DNA from: Methylotenera mobilis 13
Lineage (GTDB): Bacteria > Pseudomonadota > Gammaproteobacteria > Burkholderiales > Methylophilaceae
Assembly: GCF_000384255.1 (NCBI RefSeq)
Contig: NZ_KB913035.1
Location: 1,972,808-2,036,807 of the forward strand
Direction of reading: 5' to 3'
Length of the DNA stretch: 64,000 bases
In this document: positions 8,645 to 17,637 of the stretch, piece after piece
Position numbering within the stretch: the first letter of the stretch is position 1
How the letters are laid out: the number at the start of each line of letters is the position of its first letter
Notes under the pieces: generated by a model
What the model was told of the DNA's origin: nothing
The model's database searches: none
The model's input: only the letters and a program-made list of their open reading frames with translations
Translations under genes and position numbers: made by a program

Positions 8645-11600
8645 ACAGCACCTTTATTATCGGTATCTACTGAAGTCACAACTACTGGCTCGTCGTCAGG
8701 TACTTCATGGTGTTTTCTATGCACGTTTTTATTACTTAACCATGTAAAGAACAATGGAATAAAAATAGTCGCTACAAAGGTCGCTAGCAACATACCGCCA
8801 AACACACCTGTACCCATTGATTGTCGAGCCGCAGCACCAGCACCAGTTGCAATCACCAACGGCACGATACCTAACACAAACGCCATTGAAGTCATCACAA
8901 TCGGTCTAAAACGTAACCTGGCAGCTTCAAGTGCAGCCTCTGCAATCGGCATACCCTCTTCCATTTTCTGGCTTGCAAACTCCACAATCAGAATCGCGTT
9001 TTTAGCCGCCAACCCAACCAATGTAATTAAGCCAATCTGGAAGTAAATGTCATTTGGCATACCTCTCAACAACACAGACAACAAAGCACCAGCTAAGGCA
9101 AATGGCACTGCCATGATCACAGCAAGTGGTAAGGCCCAAGTTTCAAATTGTGCCGCCAATATCAAGAACACCATAATGATGGCAAAACCAAACGCAAACA
9201 CTGCGGCTGACCCTGTTCTTTTTTCTTGGTACGCTTGTCCTGTCCAAGCAATTTGATAGCCATCCGGCAGGTTTGCTTCAGCAATCTTTTCAACCATTTC
9301 AATGGCATCACCCGAGCTCACGCCTGACGCGCCTTTACCTAGCACCTTAGCTGATAGCAAACCGTTGTAGCGCTCTAACTGCTCGGCACCAACAATGTAG
9401 TTCACTTTACTTAGTGCAGATAACGGCACCATCAAGCCTTTATCAGAACGTACATAAACCTTACCTAAGTCCTCTGCTTTCATACGGTAGTCTGCTTCAG
9501 CTTGCAATTGCACACGGTAAGTACGGCCAGACTTATTAAAGTCATTGACATACAAAGACCCCATCGTACTTTGCAAAGTATCATAGATACTTGATACAGG
9601 CACACCCTGAGAAATAGCTTTAGCCTCATCCACTTCTAAAAATAGCTGTGGTACGGTTGGTCTAAAGAATGTATTAATTTCAGTCAACCTTGGCTCTTTT
9701 TTAAGCGCCTCAATCAAGTTATTCACCACAGCAGCCAAACGTGCGGGATCAGAGTCACCACGTGTCTGCACATACAACTCAAAACCACCGGAACTACCTA
9801 AACCACGAATCGCTGGCGGATTAAATGCAATCGCCATCCCATCTGGTTGTTGCATACCAATGCCAAACAATTTTTGCACAATGTCATCAGCGGTCGTCTC
9901 ACGTTCAGACCAATCTTTTAAACGTACAAACATAGTGGCCGCACTGGTTTTGTTACCGCCACCGATCAAATCGAAACCATTCACAGCAAACTCATGTGCA
10001 ACCGCAGGATCTTGAGCAATCGCGGCCCTTACATTTTCAGTCGTTTTACTTGTACGTCCTAAGGTAGCACCATCCGGCATAATGACAGCAGATATCACAT
10101 ACCCCTGATCTTCGGGTGGTACAAAACTTCCTGGAATCACTTTTAACAGTACAGCCACTAACGCAATAATCGCAGCGAACACAACAGTGCCGATTATTTT
10201 ATGATGTAAGGTTAAATTGACTGTTGATGTATATACATGTGTAAAACGTAAAAAAGTACGGTTAAACGCTTTAAAGAACGCCGACTCTCCGTGTGTTTTC
10301 TTTAATAGAACTGCACACAATGCAGGTGTTAACGTCAATGCAACAACGCCCGAAATCACAACAGCTACAGCAACTGTCACTGCAAACTGCCTGTACATTT
10401 CACCTGCAATACCACCCAAGAAAGCAACAGGGATAAATACCGCACACAGCACGAGCACAATCGCGACAACAGCCGCTGACACTTGCTCCATTGATTTCAC
10501 AGCAGCTTTGATTGGCGACAGCTTTTCTTCTTCCATTAGCCGCTCTACGTTTTCCAACACTACAATCGCATCATCGACCACAATACCAATAGATAACACC
10601 ATCGCAAACAATGTTAGCGTGTTAATTGAGAAACCAAACAACCATAAACCAGCAAATGTACCAATTAACGAAATAGGCACTGCGATGATAGGAATTAATG
10701 TCGCGCGCCAGCTTTGTAAGAACAAGAACACAACCAGCACAACGAGCACCATCGCTTCACCCAATGTTTTTAGCACTTCTAAAATAGATGCTTTTACAAA
10801 GTCACTGGTGTCATAAGGTACTTCCCAATCAATACCTTCTGGGAAACGTTCTTTCAATTCCTTCATTTGTGCTTTAACTGCTTCTGCCGTATCTAATGCG
10901 TTCGCACCAGATTGCAAGAAAATAGGGATACCTACACCAGGTGTACCATCCAAAGTTGTGCGAACGTTATAGCTCTGCGAACCAAGCTCGATACGTGCGA
11001 CGTCTTTTAAATGAAGCACACCACGCTGTCCATCAGCACGAATAATGATATTACCGAATTCAGCAGGGTCAATTAAGCGACCTTTTGCTGTCACGGTATA
11101 CACTAATTGCTGATTAGATGGTGATGGATCCTGACCAATTTTACCGGCAGCATATTGCGCATTTTGTGTTCGAATCGCGTTAGCAATATCAGTGGTAGTT
11201 ACCCCTAATTGCGCCATACGATCAGGACGTAACCAGATACGCATTGAGTAATCTTGCGCACCAAAGATTGTAGCGTCGCCAACACCTTTTATACGCTTAA
11301 TTTCATCAAGCACATTCAATGTAGCGTAGTTACTTAAAAATAAAGTGTCATACTTTTTCTGCTTATCTGTGAGCATCACAACCAGCAAGATATCGTTAGA
11401 CCTTTTCTGGACAACTAAACCAGTCCGCCTCACTTCATCAGGTAAACGAGGTAAAGCAATGTTCACCCGATTACTGACGTTAAAAGTAGCCTGATTAACA
11501 TCAGTGCCAACTTCAAACGTAGCAGTAATGGTCAAAGTGCCACTAGAGTCAGCACTAGAATTGAAATATAACAAGCCCTCAACACCACTTAATTGCTCTT

Positions 11601-11796
11601 CAATTGGGGCAGCCACTGTTTTAGATAGTGTTTCAGCACTTGCACCAGGATAGGTTGCTGTAATTAATACCGTTGGCGGTGCAATTTGCGGATACTGTGC
11701 AATCGGTAACTTCAGTGCCGCAGCTAAACCTGCGAGCACAATGATGATAGACAATACGCTCGCAAAAATAGGCCGCGTAATAAAAAATTTACTCAT
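8641..11796 (-). CDS. RND efflux inner-membrane transporter (AcrB/MexB type)
   Basis: This is a proton-driven multidrug exporter of the HAE1 family. The 1051 residues have the AcrB layout: N-terminal helix (MSKFFITRPIFASVLSIIIVL), porter and docking loops, then helices 2-6 and a duplicated second half. The proton-relay aspartates are in GIVVDDAIVVLENVER, and the matching lysine is in the second-half motif GLAAKNAILIVEFA. Length is that of AcrB/MexB, so it is a drug-type rather than a metal-type RND pump. It lies between the adaptor and outer-membrane genes and should be repressed with them by the divergent TetR protein. Confidence 0.97.
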   Translation of the reverse strand: MSKFFITRPIFASVLSIIIVLAGLAAALKLPIAQYPQIAPPTVLITATYPGASAETLSKTVAAPIEEQLSGVEGLLYFNSSADSSGTLTITATFEVGTDVNQATFNVSNRVNIALPRLPDEVRRTGLVVQKRSNDILLVVMLTDKQKKYDTLFLSNYATLNVLDEIKRIKGVGDATIFGAQDYSMRIWLRPDRMAQLGVTTTDIANAIRTQNAQYAAGKIGQDPSPSNQQLVYTVTAKGRLIDPAEFGNIIIRADGQRGVLHLKDVARIELGSQSYNVRTTLDGTPGVGIPIFLQSGANALDTAEAVKAQMKELKERFPEGIDWEVPYDTSDFVKASILEVLKTLGEAMVLVVLVVFLFLQSWRATLIPIIAVPISLIGTFAGLWLFGFSINTLTLFAMVLSIGIVVDDAIVVLENVERLMEEEKLSPIKAAVKSMEQVSAAVVAIVLVLCAVFIPVAFLGGIAGEMYRQFAVTVAVAVVISGVVALTLTPALCAVLLKKTHGESAFFKAFNRTFLRFTHVYTSTVNLTLHHKIIGTVVFAAIIALVAVLLKVIPGSFVPPEDQGYVISAVIMPDGATLGRTSKTTENVRAAIAQDPAVAHEFAVNGFDLIGGGNKTSAATMFVRLKDWSERETTADDIVQKLFGIGMQQPDGMAIAFNPPAIRGLGSSGGFELYVQTRGDSDPARLAAVVNNLIEALKKEPRLTEINTFFRPTVPQLFLEVDEAKAISQGVPVSSIYDTLQSTMGSLYVNDFNKSGRTYRVQLQAEADYRMKAEDLGKVYVRSDKGLMVPLSALSKVNYIVGAEQLERYNGLLSAKVLGKGASGVSSGDAIEMVEKIAEANLPDGYQIAWTGQAYQEKRTGSAAVFAFGFAIIMVFLILAAQFETWALPLAVIMAVPFALAGALLSVLLRGMPNDIYFQIGLITLVGLAAKNAILIVEFASQKMEEGMPIAEAALEAARLRFRPIVMTSMAFVLGIVPLVIATGAGAAARQSMGTGVFGGMLLATFVATIFIPLFFTWLSNKNVHRKHHEVPDDEPVVVTSVDTDNKGAV

Positions 11797-11841
11797 ATAG
11801 ATTCTCGATTAAGCCTGTTGTTATAGCTATTAGTAATACAC

Positions 11842-13089
11842 TTATTTAGAACCAGCTGATTCATTGGTTTTTAGTGCAGGGCTTGTACTAGGATCGCTTA
11901 GCGGATGCGGAGATACTGGTGCACCAGGACGCAATTTAATAATATTATCGACGATTACTTTGTCACCAGTTTCTAGGCCACTTAAGATTACCCAATCCTT
12001 ACCAACCCAATTACCAGCAACAATTGGTTTAATCGTCACGATATTTTTATCATTGGCCACATAAACAAACTTACCCTGATCACTACTTAACACGGCTGTT
12101 TGTGGCACAACAAATACGCCATCTTTCTTCCCTGTAATGACTCTAATCCGAGCAAACTGACCTGGAAGCAAGCGTTTATCCTCATTATCAAAAGTCGCTC
12201 GCAATAACTGTGTGCCCAATTGGGGGTCAATGCCACTAGCAGCAAAGTTCAACTGACCTGATTTTGAATACTCTTCACCACTAGGTAAAATCAGTCGTAC
12301 GTCCTTAACACCTTTTTGCGTCAACGGACCACCTAACTGCGCTAACTCAGCATCTGACAAACTAAATCTCACCCAAATTGGACTAAGCTGACTCACCGTA
12401 CTTAACAGACTTGTGTTAGCACTGACTAAAGCACCTTCAGACAACTCAAATCGCCCAGCCACTCCAGATAAAGGCGAAGTAACTGTCGTGTAGGATAAAT
12501 TCAACTCCGCCTCACGCACAGCAGACTCATACTGAGCCAAACTTGCCAGTGCTAATGCATTATCTGAACGGGCGTTATCTGCTTCACGCTGACTCACTGA
12601 TTGAGTGGCAACAAGTGCTTGCAAACGCTGAGCTTCACGCTGCGCTTGATCTAATCTTGCTTTTTGTTGTGCTAATTGTGCTTTGGCATTTGATAACGCA
12701 ATTTGATATGGAACAGGATCAATTAAAAACATTGCCTGACCAGCTTTGATTGGTGCGCCCTCTTCAAATAGCTTTTTAAGCAAAATACCACCAACACGTG
12801 GTCTAATTTCCACCTCTTTAGCACCCTCTGTTTGCGCAACAGCTTCAGCGCTCATTGGTACACTAGTTGGCTCTACAGTGACCACACTGACCGGCATAGG
12901 CGGCATACCCTGTGCCTGCGCAGCGTTTTCCTGCTTACCACAAGCAGCAAGCACAGACATCGCGAGAACACCAATGAGCGCTAACATCATCCCAGATGTA
13001 ACCATGGTTCGTTTAACATGAGCGCCCTGTCCATTTATAGACTGTATGCGAATATGCTGTTGATTGTGATTTGCAGTCTTAGTTACCAT
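11842..13089 (-). CDS. RND efflux periplasmic adaptor (AcrA/MexA type)
   Basis: This adaptor joins the inner-membrane pump to the outer-membrane channel. I chose the ATG at 13089 because a GGAG motif sits six bases upstream; a GTG at 13101 in the same frame is also possible. The product is about 415 residues with a basic N-terminal extension, a hydrophobic stretch and a lipobox (LAAC-GKQ). Barrel-sandwich (VEIRPRVGGILLKKLFEEGAPIKAGQ), alpha-hairpin and beta-barrel domains follow. It is the first gene of the pump operon, transcribed from the double operator region near 13.17-13.21 kb. Confidence 0.95.
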   Translation of the reverse strand: MVTKTANHNQQHIRIQSINGQGAHVKRTMVTSGMMLALIGVLAMSVLAACGKQENAAQAQGMPPMPVSVVTVEPTSVPMSAEAVAQTEGAKEVEIRPRVGGILLKKLFEEGAPIKAGQAMFLIDPVPYQIALSNAKAQLAQQKARLDQAQREAQRLQALVATQSVSQREADNARSDNALALASLAQYESAVREAELNLSYTTVTSPLSGVAGRFELSEGALVSANTSLLSTVSQLSPIWVRFSLSDAELAQLGGPLTQKGVKDVRLILPSGEEYSKSGQLNFAASGIDPQLGTQLLRATFDNEDKRLLPGQFARIRVITGKKDGVFVVPQTAVLSSDQGKFVYVANDKNIVTIKPIVAGNWVGKDWVILSGLETGDKVIVDNIIKLRPGAPVSPHPLSDPSTSPALKTNESAGSK

Positions 13090-13165
13090 TGAAAACTCCA
13101 CGTTTATTTTTATAACTTATTAATTATTCTATGTTTTTATTAAAACAATAGCTATCTGCACTTGC

Positions 13166-13214
13166 TTACATACAGATTTGTATGTATATTATATACAAAC
13201 AGGAATGTATGTAA
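13166..13214. promoter_or_regulatory. Double AcrR/TtgR-type operator between efflux operon and repressor
   Basis: Two related palindromes lie side by side. The first, TACATACAGATTTGTATGTA (13167-13186), is a perfect 8-bp dyad with a 4-base spacer. The second, TACAAACAGGAATGTATGTA (13194-13213), is a slightly degenerate copy; centres are 27 bp apart. The outermost halves also pair with each other (TTACATAC with GTATGTAA). The half-site TACATACA / TGTATGTA closely matches the known Escherichia coli AcrR operator core. The position, between divergent pump and TetR genes, fits joint repression and autoregulation. Confidence 0.85.
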
Positions 13215-13266
13215 ATGCCTAAATGTTAAAATATTCAATAATCTAGTTTTAACCAGTGGAATTAAT

Positions 13267-13890
13267 ATGGTCAGAAAAACCAAAGAAGATGCAGAACTCA
13301 CTCGCCAAAAAATTGTAAATGCAGCACGTGCTGTATTTCTTCAACGAGGCGTTAGCAAATCCACATTGGAACATATTGCATCGCAAGCTAATGTGACGCG
13401 CGGCGCCGTGTACTGGCACTTTAATAATAAAGCAGAAATTTTTCATGCAATTCGCGAGCAAGTCTTTCTACCGCTGATTGACCGTATGGATGACACATTA
13501 GCGATCACAAGTGATAACTCACAAAACCCCCTTGATCAAATTGAAGCAAGCCTATGCCATACAATACATGAGCTTAATGACAATATTGAGATGCGTGAAA
13601 TCTACGAAATCATGATGATCAAATGCGAATACGTAGATGAGTTTGCGTTGGTACTTCATCAAATATTAAACAACTGCTCGAGCTTAATTCAAAAAATTGA
13701 AATTGCTTACGAGCGTGCACAATCACAAAATCTACTAGCCAGCAAACTGACACCCCGCGCACTTGCACTTGATACTCACCTGTTCTTTGGCGGATTGTTA
13801 CATATGTGGATTAAAGATGCCGATGGCACAAAATTTAGATACCAAGCGATTGAACTCATTAAATCGCATATCAATTTACGTAGGAAATAG
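13267..13890 (+). CDS. TetR-family repressor of the efflux pump (AcrR/TtgR type)
   Basis: The predicted protein has 207 residues from the ATG at 13267 (MVRKTKEDAELTRQKIV). Longer in-frame starts further upstream would run through the operator and have no sequence support. The helix-turn-helix, STLEHIASQANVTRGAVYWHFNNKAEIF, is at about residues 35-62. The C-terminal helical half matches the AcrR/TtgR ligand-binding domain, which releases DNA on binding drugs. It is divergent from the pump genes and has a double palindrome in its upstream region, so it probably represses both itself and the pump. Confidence 0.93.
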   Translation: MVRKTKEDAELTRQKIVNAARAVFLQRGVSKSTLEHIASQANVTRGAVYWHFNNKAEIFHAIREQVFLPLIDRMDDTLAITSDNSQNPLDQIEASLCHTIHELNDNIEMREIYEIMMIKCEYVDEFALVLHQILNNCSSLIQKIEIAYERAQSQNLLASKLTPRALALDTHLFFGGLLHMWIKDADGTKFRYQAIELIKSHINLRRK

Positions 13891-13998
13891 AGTCTAAGAA
13901 ATATATAGAAAATTTTACAAAAATTCTTCTTACAGAAAATTCTTGTGGTTCAGTAATTGTAGAGATACCATACGCAAATATTAAGCGTTGGAGGCATT

Positions 13999-14322
13999 GT
14001 GGCTATTTATACTGGTGAAATTTACGGTAAACAAACCGCAAGCAAGTTTGTGATGTACAACGTGCTAAAAGTGAGCAAGCAGCTTGTTACCTTACAAAAT
14101 ATAGACAACCCACTAAGCCTTTTTGAAACAACAGAACAAAAATTAAGCGCTTCAGGTTACATCCGTGTTAGCCAAACACCATTTATCGACTTAGTATCCA
14201 CAACACCAAAACGTCGCAAAGCAGCAAAAAAACCTACTCGCTGCCCACTTACTTTTGATTTTTTAGAAGATCGTGCGGATAGTGAGCGTCCTGCACCTAT
14301 TATGCAGGACTTATTTGGCTAG
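13999..14322 (+). CDS. Conserved-looking hypothetical protein, 107 residues
   Basis: I do not recognise this protein. The GTG start at 13999 is preceded by a good GGAGG ribosome-binding site at 13990-13994, which supports a real gene. The product is soluble, with no signal peptide or membrane segment. A central basic patch (PKRRKAAKKPTRC) is followed by an acidic, proline-containing tail ending in MQDLFG. The basic stretch could contact nucleic acid, but that is conjecture. It converges with rimO, with only four bases between the stop codons, and no terminator hairpin was seen. Confidence 0.65.
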   Translation: MAIYTGEIYGKQTASKFVMYNVLKVSKQLVTLQNIDNPLSLFETTEQKLSASGYIRVSQTPFIDLVSTTPKRRKAAKKPTRCPLTFDFLEDRADSERPAPIMQDLFG

Positions 14323-14326
14323 CATT

Positions 14327-15682
14327 TTAGCTACGTGGAGGTCCGCCTCTTAGATCATGACCATCTGCACTGTAAATTTCCACTTCCACAAAGTCACCCG
14401 GCGTTAAACCTTCAGCATCTTCTAAATAGACAACACCATCAATCTCTGGTGCATCTGCTTTAGTACGGCCGATAGCTTCGATATTACCTTCAACATCGGT
14501 CACGATCTCATCTACAAGCACAGTTTGAATACTGCCAATTTTTGCGTGTACTTTAGCTGCACTAATTCGTTCCTGCACTTCCATAAAACGGCTTAGGCGT
14601 TCTTGTTTGATCTCTTCTGGCACTTGGTCTGGCAAGGCATTCGCTACCGCACCGTCCACAGCGGAATAAGCGAAACAGCCTACTCTATCCAACTGCGCCT
14701 CCTCCATAAAGTCTAGCAACTGCTTGAAGTCATCTTCTGTTTCACCAGGGAATCCGGCAATAAAAGTGCTTCTAATCGTAATATCAGGACAGATTTCACG
14801 CCACGCTTTAATGCGTGCTAAGTTATTTTCACTGCTAGCCGGACGTTTCATCGCTTTTAATATACGTGGGCTAGCGTGCTGGAATGGCACATCAAGATAA
14901 GGCAAAATCAGGCCATCTGCCATTAATGGAATCACTTCATCAACATGTGGATATGGGTAAACATAATGAAGGCGTACCCAAACACCAAGCTCACTCAATG
15001 CTTGTGTCAGTTCTGTCATACGTGTTTTCACTGGACGTCCATTCCAGAAACCTGGACGATATTTAACATCAACACCATACGCTGAAGTATCTTGTGAAAT
15101 CACTAAAATTTCACTCACGCCAGCATTGACTAGATTCTCAGCTTCGTTAAGTACTTCACCAATCGGGCGACTGACCAAGTCACCACGCATGCTAGGAATA
15201 ATACAGAAACTACAACGGTGGTTACAGCCTTCAGAAATTTTAAGATAAGCATAATGCTGAGGGGTAAGTCTTACACCTTGTGGTGGCACTAGGTCAATAA
15301 ATGGCTCATGGGGCTTTGGCAGATTGGCATGTACGGCAGTCATCACTTCTTCTAGCGCATGCGGACCTGTTACCGCTAGAACACTAGGGTGAGCAGCTTC
15401 AACAACTCCCTTTTTGGCACCTAAACAACCAGTCACAATGACTTTACCATTTTTGTTAATGGCTTCACCGATAGCATCTAATGACTCTTCAACAGCACTA
15501 TCTATAAAACCACAGGTATTGACCACCACCAAATCGGCTTCATCATAACTACCAGAAATTTCGTAGCCTTCTGCGCGCAATTGGGTGAGAATACGCTCTG
15601 CGTCTGAACCAGCTTTAGGGCAACCTAACGATACAAAGCCTACTTTAGGCGTGGAATTTTTGCGTGTAGTACTCATTGTCAT
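14327..15682 (-). CDS. rimO: Ribosomal protein S12 methylthiotransferase RimO
   Basis: This radical-SAM enzyme adds a methylthio group to the conserved Asp of ribosomal protein S12. The 451-residue protein has three parts. The N-terminal UPF0004 domain has cysteines in [23 protein letters not shown] and GCLGAKKG for the auxiliary cluster. The radical-SAM core has the C-x3-C-x2-C motif [10 protein letters not shown]-terminal TRAM domain follows. VSLGCPKA and the S12-type core distinguish it from MiaB. Two ATGs are possible (15682 and 15676). It appears monocistronic. Confidence 0.96.
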   Translation of the reverse strand: MTMSTTRKNSTPKVGFVSLGCPKAGSDAERILTQLRAEGYEISGSYDEADLVVVNTCGFIDSAVEESLDAIGEAINKNGKVIVTGCLGAKKGVVEAAHPSVLAVTGPHALEEVMTAVHANLPKPHEPFIDLVPPQGVRLTPQHYAYLKISEGCNHRCSFCIIPSMRGDLVSRPIGEVLNEAENLVNAGVSEILVISQDTSAYGVDVKYRPGFWNGRPVKTRMTELTQALSELGVWVRLHYVYPYPHVDEVIPLMADGLILPYLDVPFQHASPRILKAMKRPASSENNLARIKAWREICPDITIRSTFIAGFPGETEDDFKQLLDFMEEAQLDRVGCFAYSAVDGAVANALPDQVPEEIKQERLSRFMEVQERISAAKVHAKIGSIQTVLVDEIVTDVEGNIEAIGRTKADAPEIDGVVYLEDAEGLTPGDFVEVEIYSADGHDLRGGPPRS

Positions 15683-15713
15683 AAAAACCTATAAATCTTA
15701 AAAATTAATTCAA

Positions 15714-15938
15714 ATGTATATTATTGCGATTGCTTGGATGTATGTTGTAATTTTAATGGCCGCCACTGAAAAATCAGTCACAGCAGGATTGCTTACATTT
15801 ATATTTTATGGCCTGTTACCCTGTGCGCTGCTACTGTGGTTGCTTGGTGTAAAACATCGCCGCCACCACCAGAACAAGCAATCAATGGATGAAATGACCC
15901 ACCAACAGGATGGTACCGACCCCCAACGCGATGAGTAA
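15714..15938 (+). CDS. Small membrane protein, 74 residues, unknown function
   Basis: The ATG at 15714 opens a 74-residue protein. It has two hydrophobic segments (about 3-18 and 24-45) followed by a His/Arg-rich stretch (VKHRRHHQNKQ) and a polar, acidic tail. It is divergent from rimO with 31 bases between starts, and its last 57 bases overlap the 3' end of the ZIP transporter on the opposite strand. Its topology and amino-acid make-up look like a real inner-membrane microprotein rather than a shadow frame. No function can be assigned. Confidence 0.6.
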   Translation: MYIIAIAWMYVVILMAATEKSVTAGLLTFIFYGLLPCALLLWLLGVKHRRHHQNKQSMDEMTHQQDGTDPQRDE

Positions 15939-16775
15939 TACCTGACTCAATGTCGCTTTTAGTTCGGTACGTTTATGTAAGCTAGGAATTAAATCAGCCA
16001 CCGCCACATATAACATGCTTGCAGCTGCTAACCCTAAAATGTAGGGAATCCAACTCATCACATATTGCAGTGCAAAATAAGCAATTAGGCCGCCAACCAA
16101 AGTTGCCAAGCTAGATACTAAATTAAAAATCAGCGCCTGTTTTTTACTATAACCTGAGTGTAATAATATTAAAAAGTCACCCACCTCTTGTGGAATCTCA
16201 TGTGAAATAATCGCAAGAGCGGTGACCACGCCTAATTTAACATCCACTAAAAATGCTGCTGCAATTAGCACACCATCCACAAAGTTATGAAAAGTATCGC
16301 CAATCATAATCATCATGCCACTACGACCGCTGTCATGTTGATGGTGTGCATGCGTGTGCACTTGCATTAATGATGGTGCTTTTGCTCTAGATGCCGCCTT
16401 GTACTTAGTGCTACCTGCATCAGGTTGAGGGTGCGTTAATGGACAGTTTTCTTCGCTATGAATGGCATGCACTTCACAATGATCACCATGGCAATGTCGC
16501 CAAATCACCAATTTCTCTAGCACAAAGAACAGTAGCAACCCAAATAATAGCGTTGCAGAGATACTTTCTATACTACTCGCTTCACTAAAAGCATGTGGAA
16601 GAATTTCTAAAAAGACCGCACCCAACATTGCACCAATTGCATAGCTAACGAGCATAGGAATCCAAGCAGTACGTAAGCTTAATGCAAACAATGCCGCTAA
16701 AGATACGCTCAACACCCCACCGATAAAGCTAGAAATGATGATCCATGCAAGAATGGGTAACTCTGGAATTGTCAT
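15882..16775 (-). CDS. ZIP-family divalent metal transporter
   Basis: Members import Zn or other divalent metals across the inner membrane. The 297-residue protein has eight predicted membrane helices. A variable cytoplasmic loop after helix 3 is rich in His and Cys (CHGDHCEVHAIHSEENC and HTHAHHQHDSG, about 92-150). The conserved helix-4/5 motifs HNFVDGVLIAAAF and SHEIPQEVGDF carry the metal-site His, Asn and Glu residues. Cysteines in the loop suggest zinc as ligand, but the sequence does not settle the metal. Its 3' end overlaps the convergent small membrane gene. Confidence 0.93.
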   Translation of the reverse strand: MTIPELPILAWIIISSFIGGVLSVSLAALFALSLRTAWIPMLVSYAIGAMLGAVFLEILPHAFSEASSIESISATLLFGLLLFFVLEKLVIWRHCHGDHCEVHAIHSEENCPLTHPQPDAGSTKYKAASRAKAPSLMQVHTHAHHQHDSGRSGMMIMIGDTFHNFVDGVLIAAAFLVDVKLGVVTALAIISHEIPQEVGDFLILLHSGYSKKQALIFNLVSSLATLVGGLIAYFALQYVMSWIPYILGLAAASMLYVAVADLIPSLHKRTELKATLSQVLLIALGVGTILLVGHFIH

Positions 16776-16806
16776 GCAACACTTTTTTATATATGAAAGA
16801 GCGCTA

Positions 16807-17601
16807 TTATAACCGAGCCGCCGTCATATCAGTGTTTGATTCAAACCAAATCATGCTTGCCATACGTCCTGTCACGTTATCGCGTCTAAAAGAGAAAAAG
16901 CGAGCCTCATCTGTGTAAGTACAAAAGTCTTCATTTACACTGGCACCATATACTTGCGTCACGCCAATGTTATTAAGTCGCTGCTGTGCAATTAGATATA
17001 GATTACAAAGCCATTTACCTTTTGAATCTTGATTGTTGATCGATTTAAACGCCAACGCTGCTTGGCTATCTTTTTCAATAAATTGTTCACGAACATCACT
17101 ACCTACTTCAAATGCATCTGGACCAATAGCAGGGCCTAACCATACCAATACATCACTGGGCGATACATGCATTTTATTAACGGCAGCCTCTATCACACCA
17201 TCACATAAGCCTCTCCAGCCAGCATGCACGGCAGCAACCACTGTACCTTTTTTATCACAAAGTAGCACTGGCAAACAGTCCGCCGTCATCGTGACACACA
17301 CAACATTTGGCTTTGTCGTCAATGATGCATCCGCATTTTGCAGGCAAGTGCTAGTAGCAGCATCAATCACATCCACACCATGCACCTGATTTACCCAAAC
17401 TGGCTCACTTGGCAAATATGGGCTCAATAATTGACGATTTTTTGCAACCGCCATGGGATCGTCCTGTACATGAGCACCCAAATTCAGATTCGAATACGGT
17501 CCAACACTTACACCACCAAGACGTGTTGTTTGTAACGCCTTCACGTTAGTCGGTGCAGGCCAATTTGGGGTAATGAATGTAATAGGTGCAAGATTTGTCA
17601 T
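16807..17601 (-). CDS. pgeF: PgeF/YfiH family (peptidoglycan editing factor, purine nucleoside phosphorylase type)
   Basis: This family was once labelled multicopper polyphenol oxidase. Members are now known as zinc-dependent purine nucleoside phosphorylases/adenosine deaminases, and in E. coli PgeF keeps wrong amino acids out of peptidoglycan precursors. The 264-residue protein carries the zinc ligands in QVHGVDV, TADCLPVLLCD and AVHAGWRGL. The C-terminal SFRRDNVTGRMASMIW motif is also present. It lies 36 bases downstream of rluD and is very probably co-transcribed with it, an arrangement common in Proteobacteria. Confidence 0.93.
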   Translation of the reverse strand: MTNLAPITFITPNWPAPTNVKALQTTRLGGVSVGPYSNLNLGAHVQDDPMAVAKNRQLLSPYLPSEPVWVNQVHGVDVIDAATSTCLQNADASLTTKPNVVCVTMTADCLPVLLCDKKGTVVAAVHAGWRGLCDGVIEAAVNKMHVSPSDVLVWLGPAIGPDAFEVGSDVREQFIEKDSQAALAFKSINNQDSKGKWLCNLYLIAQQRLNNIGVTQVYGASVNEDFCTYTDEARFFSFRRDNVTGRMASMIWFESNTDMTAARL

Positions 17602-17637
17602 GGTTAATCCAGAGACTAGAATTAAACGTGATAAAAG

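Noticed and set aside
10217-10816. 199-codon plus-strand ORF opposite the RND transporter gene
   Set aside because: Threonine/asparagine-rich low-complexity translation, no ribosome-binding site, fully antisense to a well-conserved membrane protein gene.
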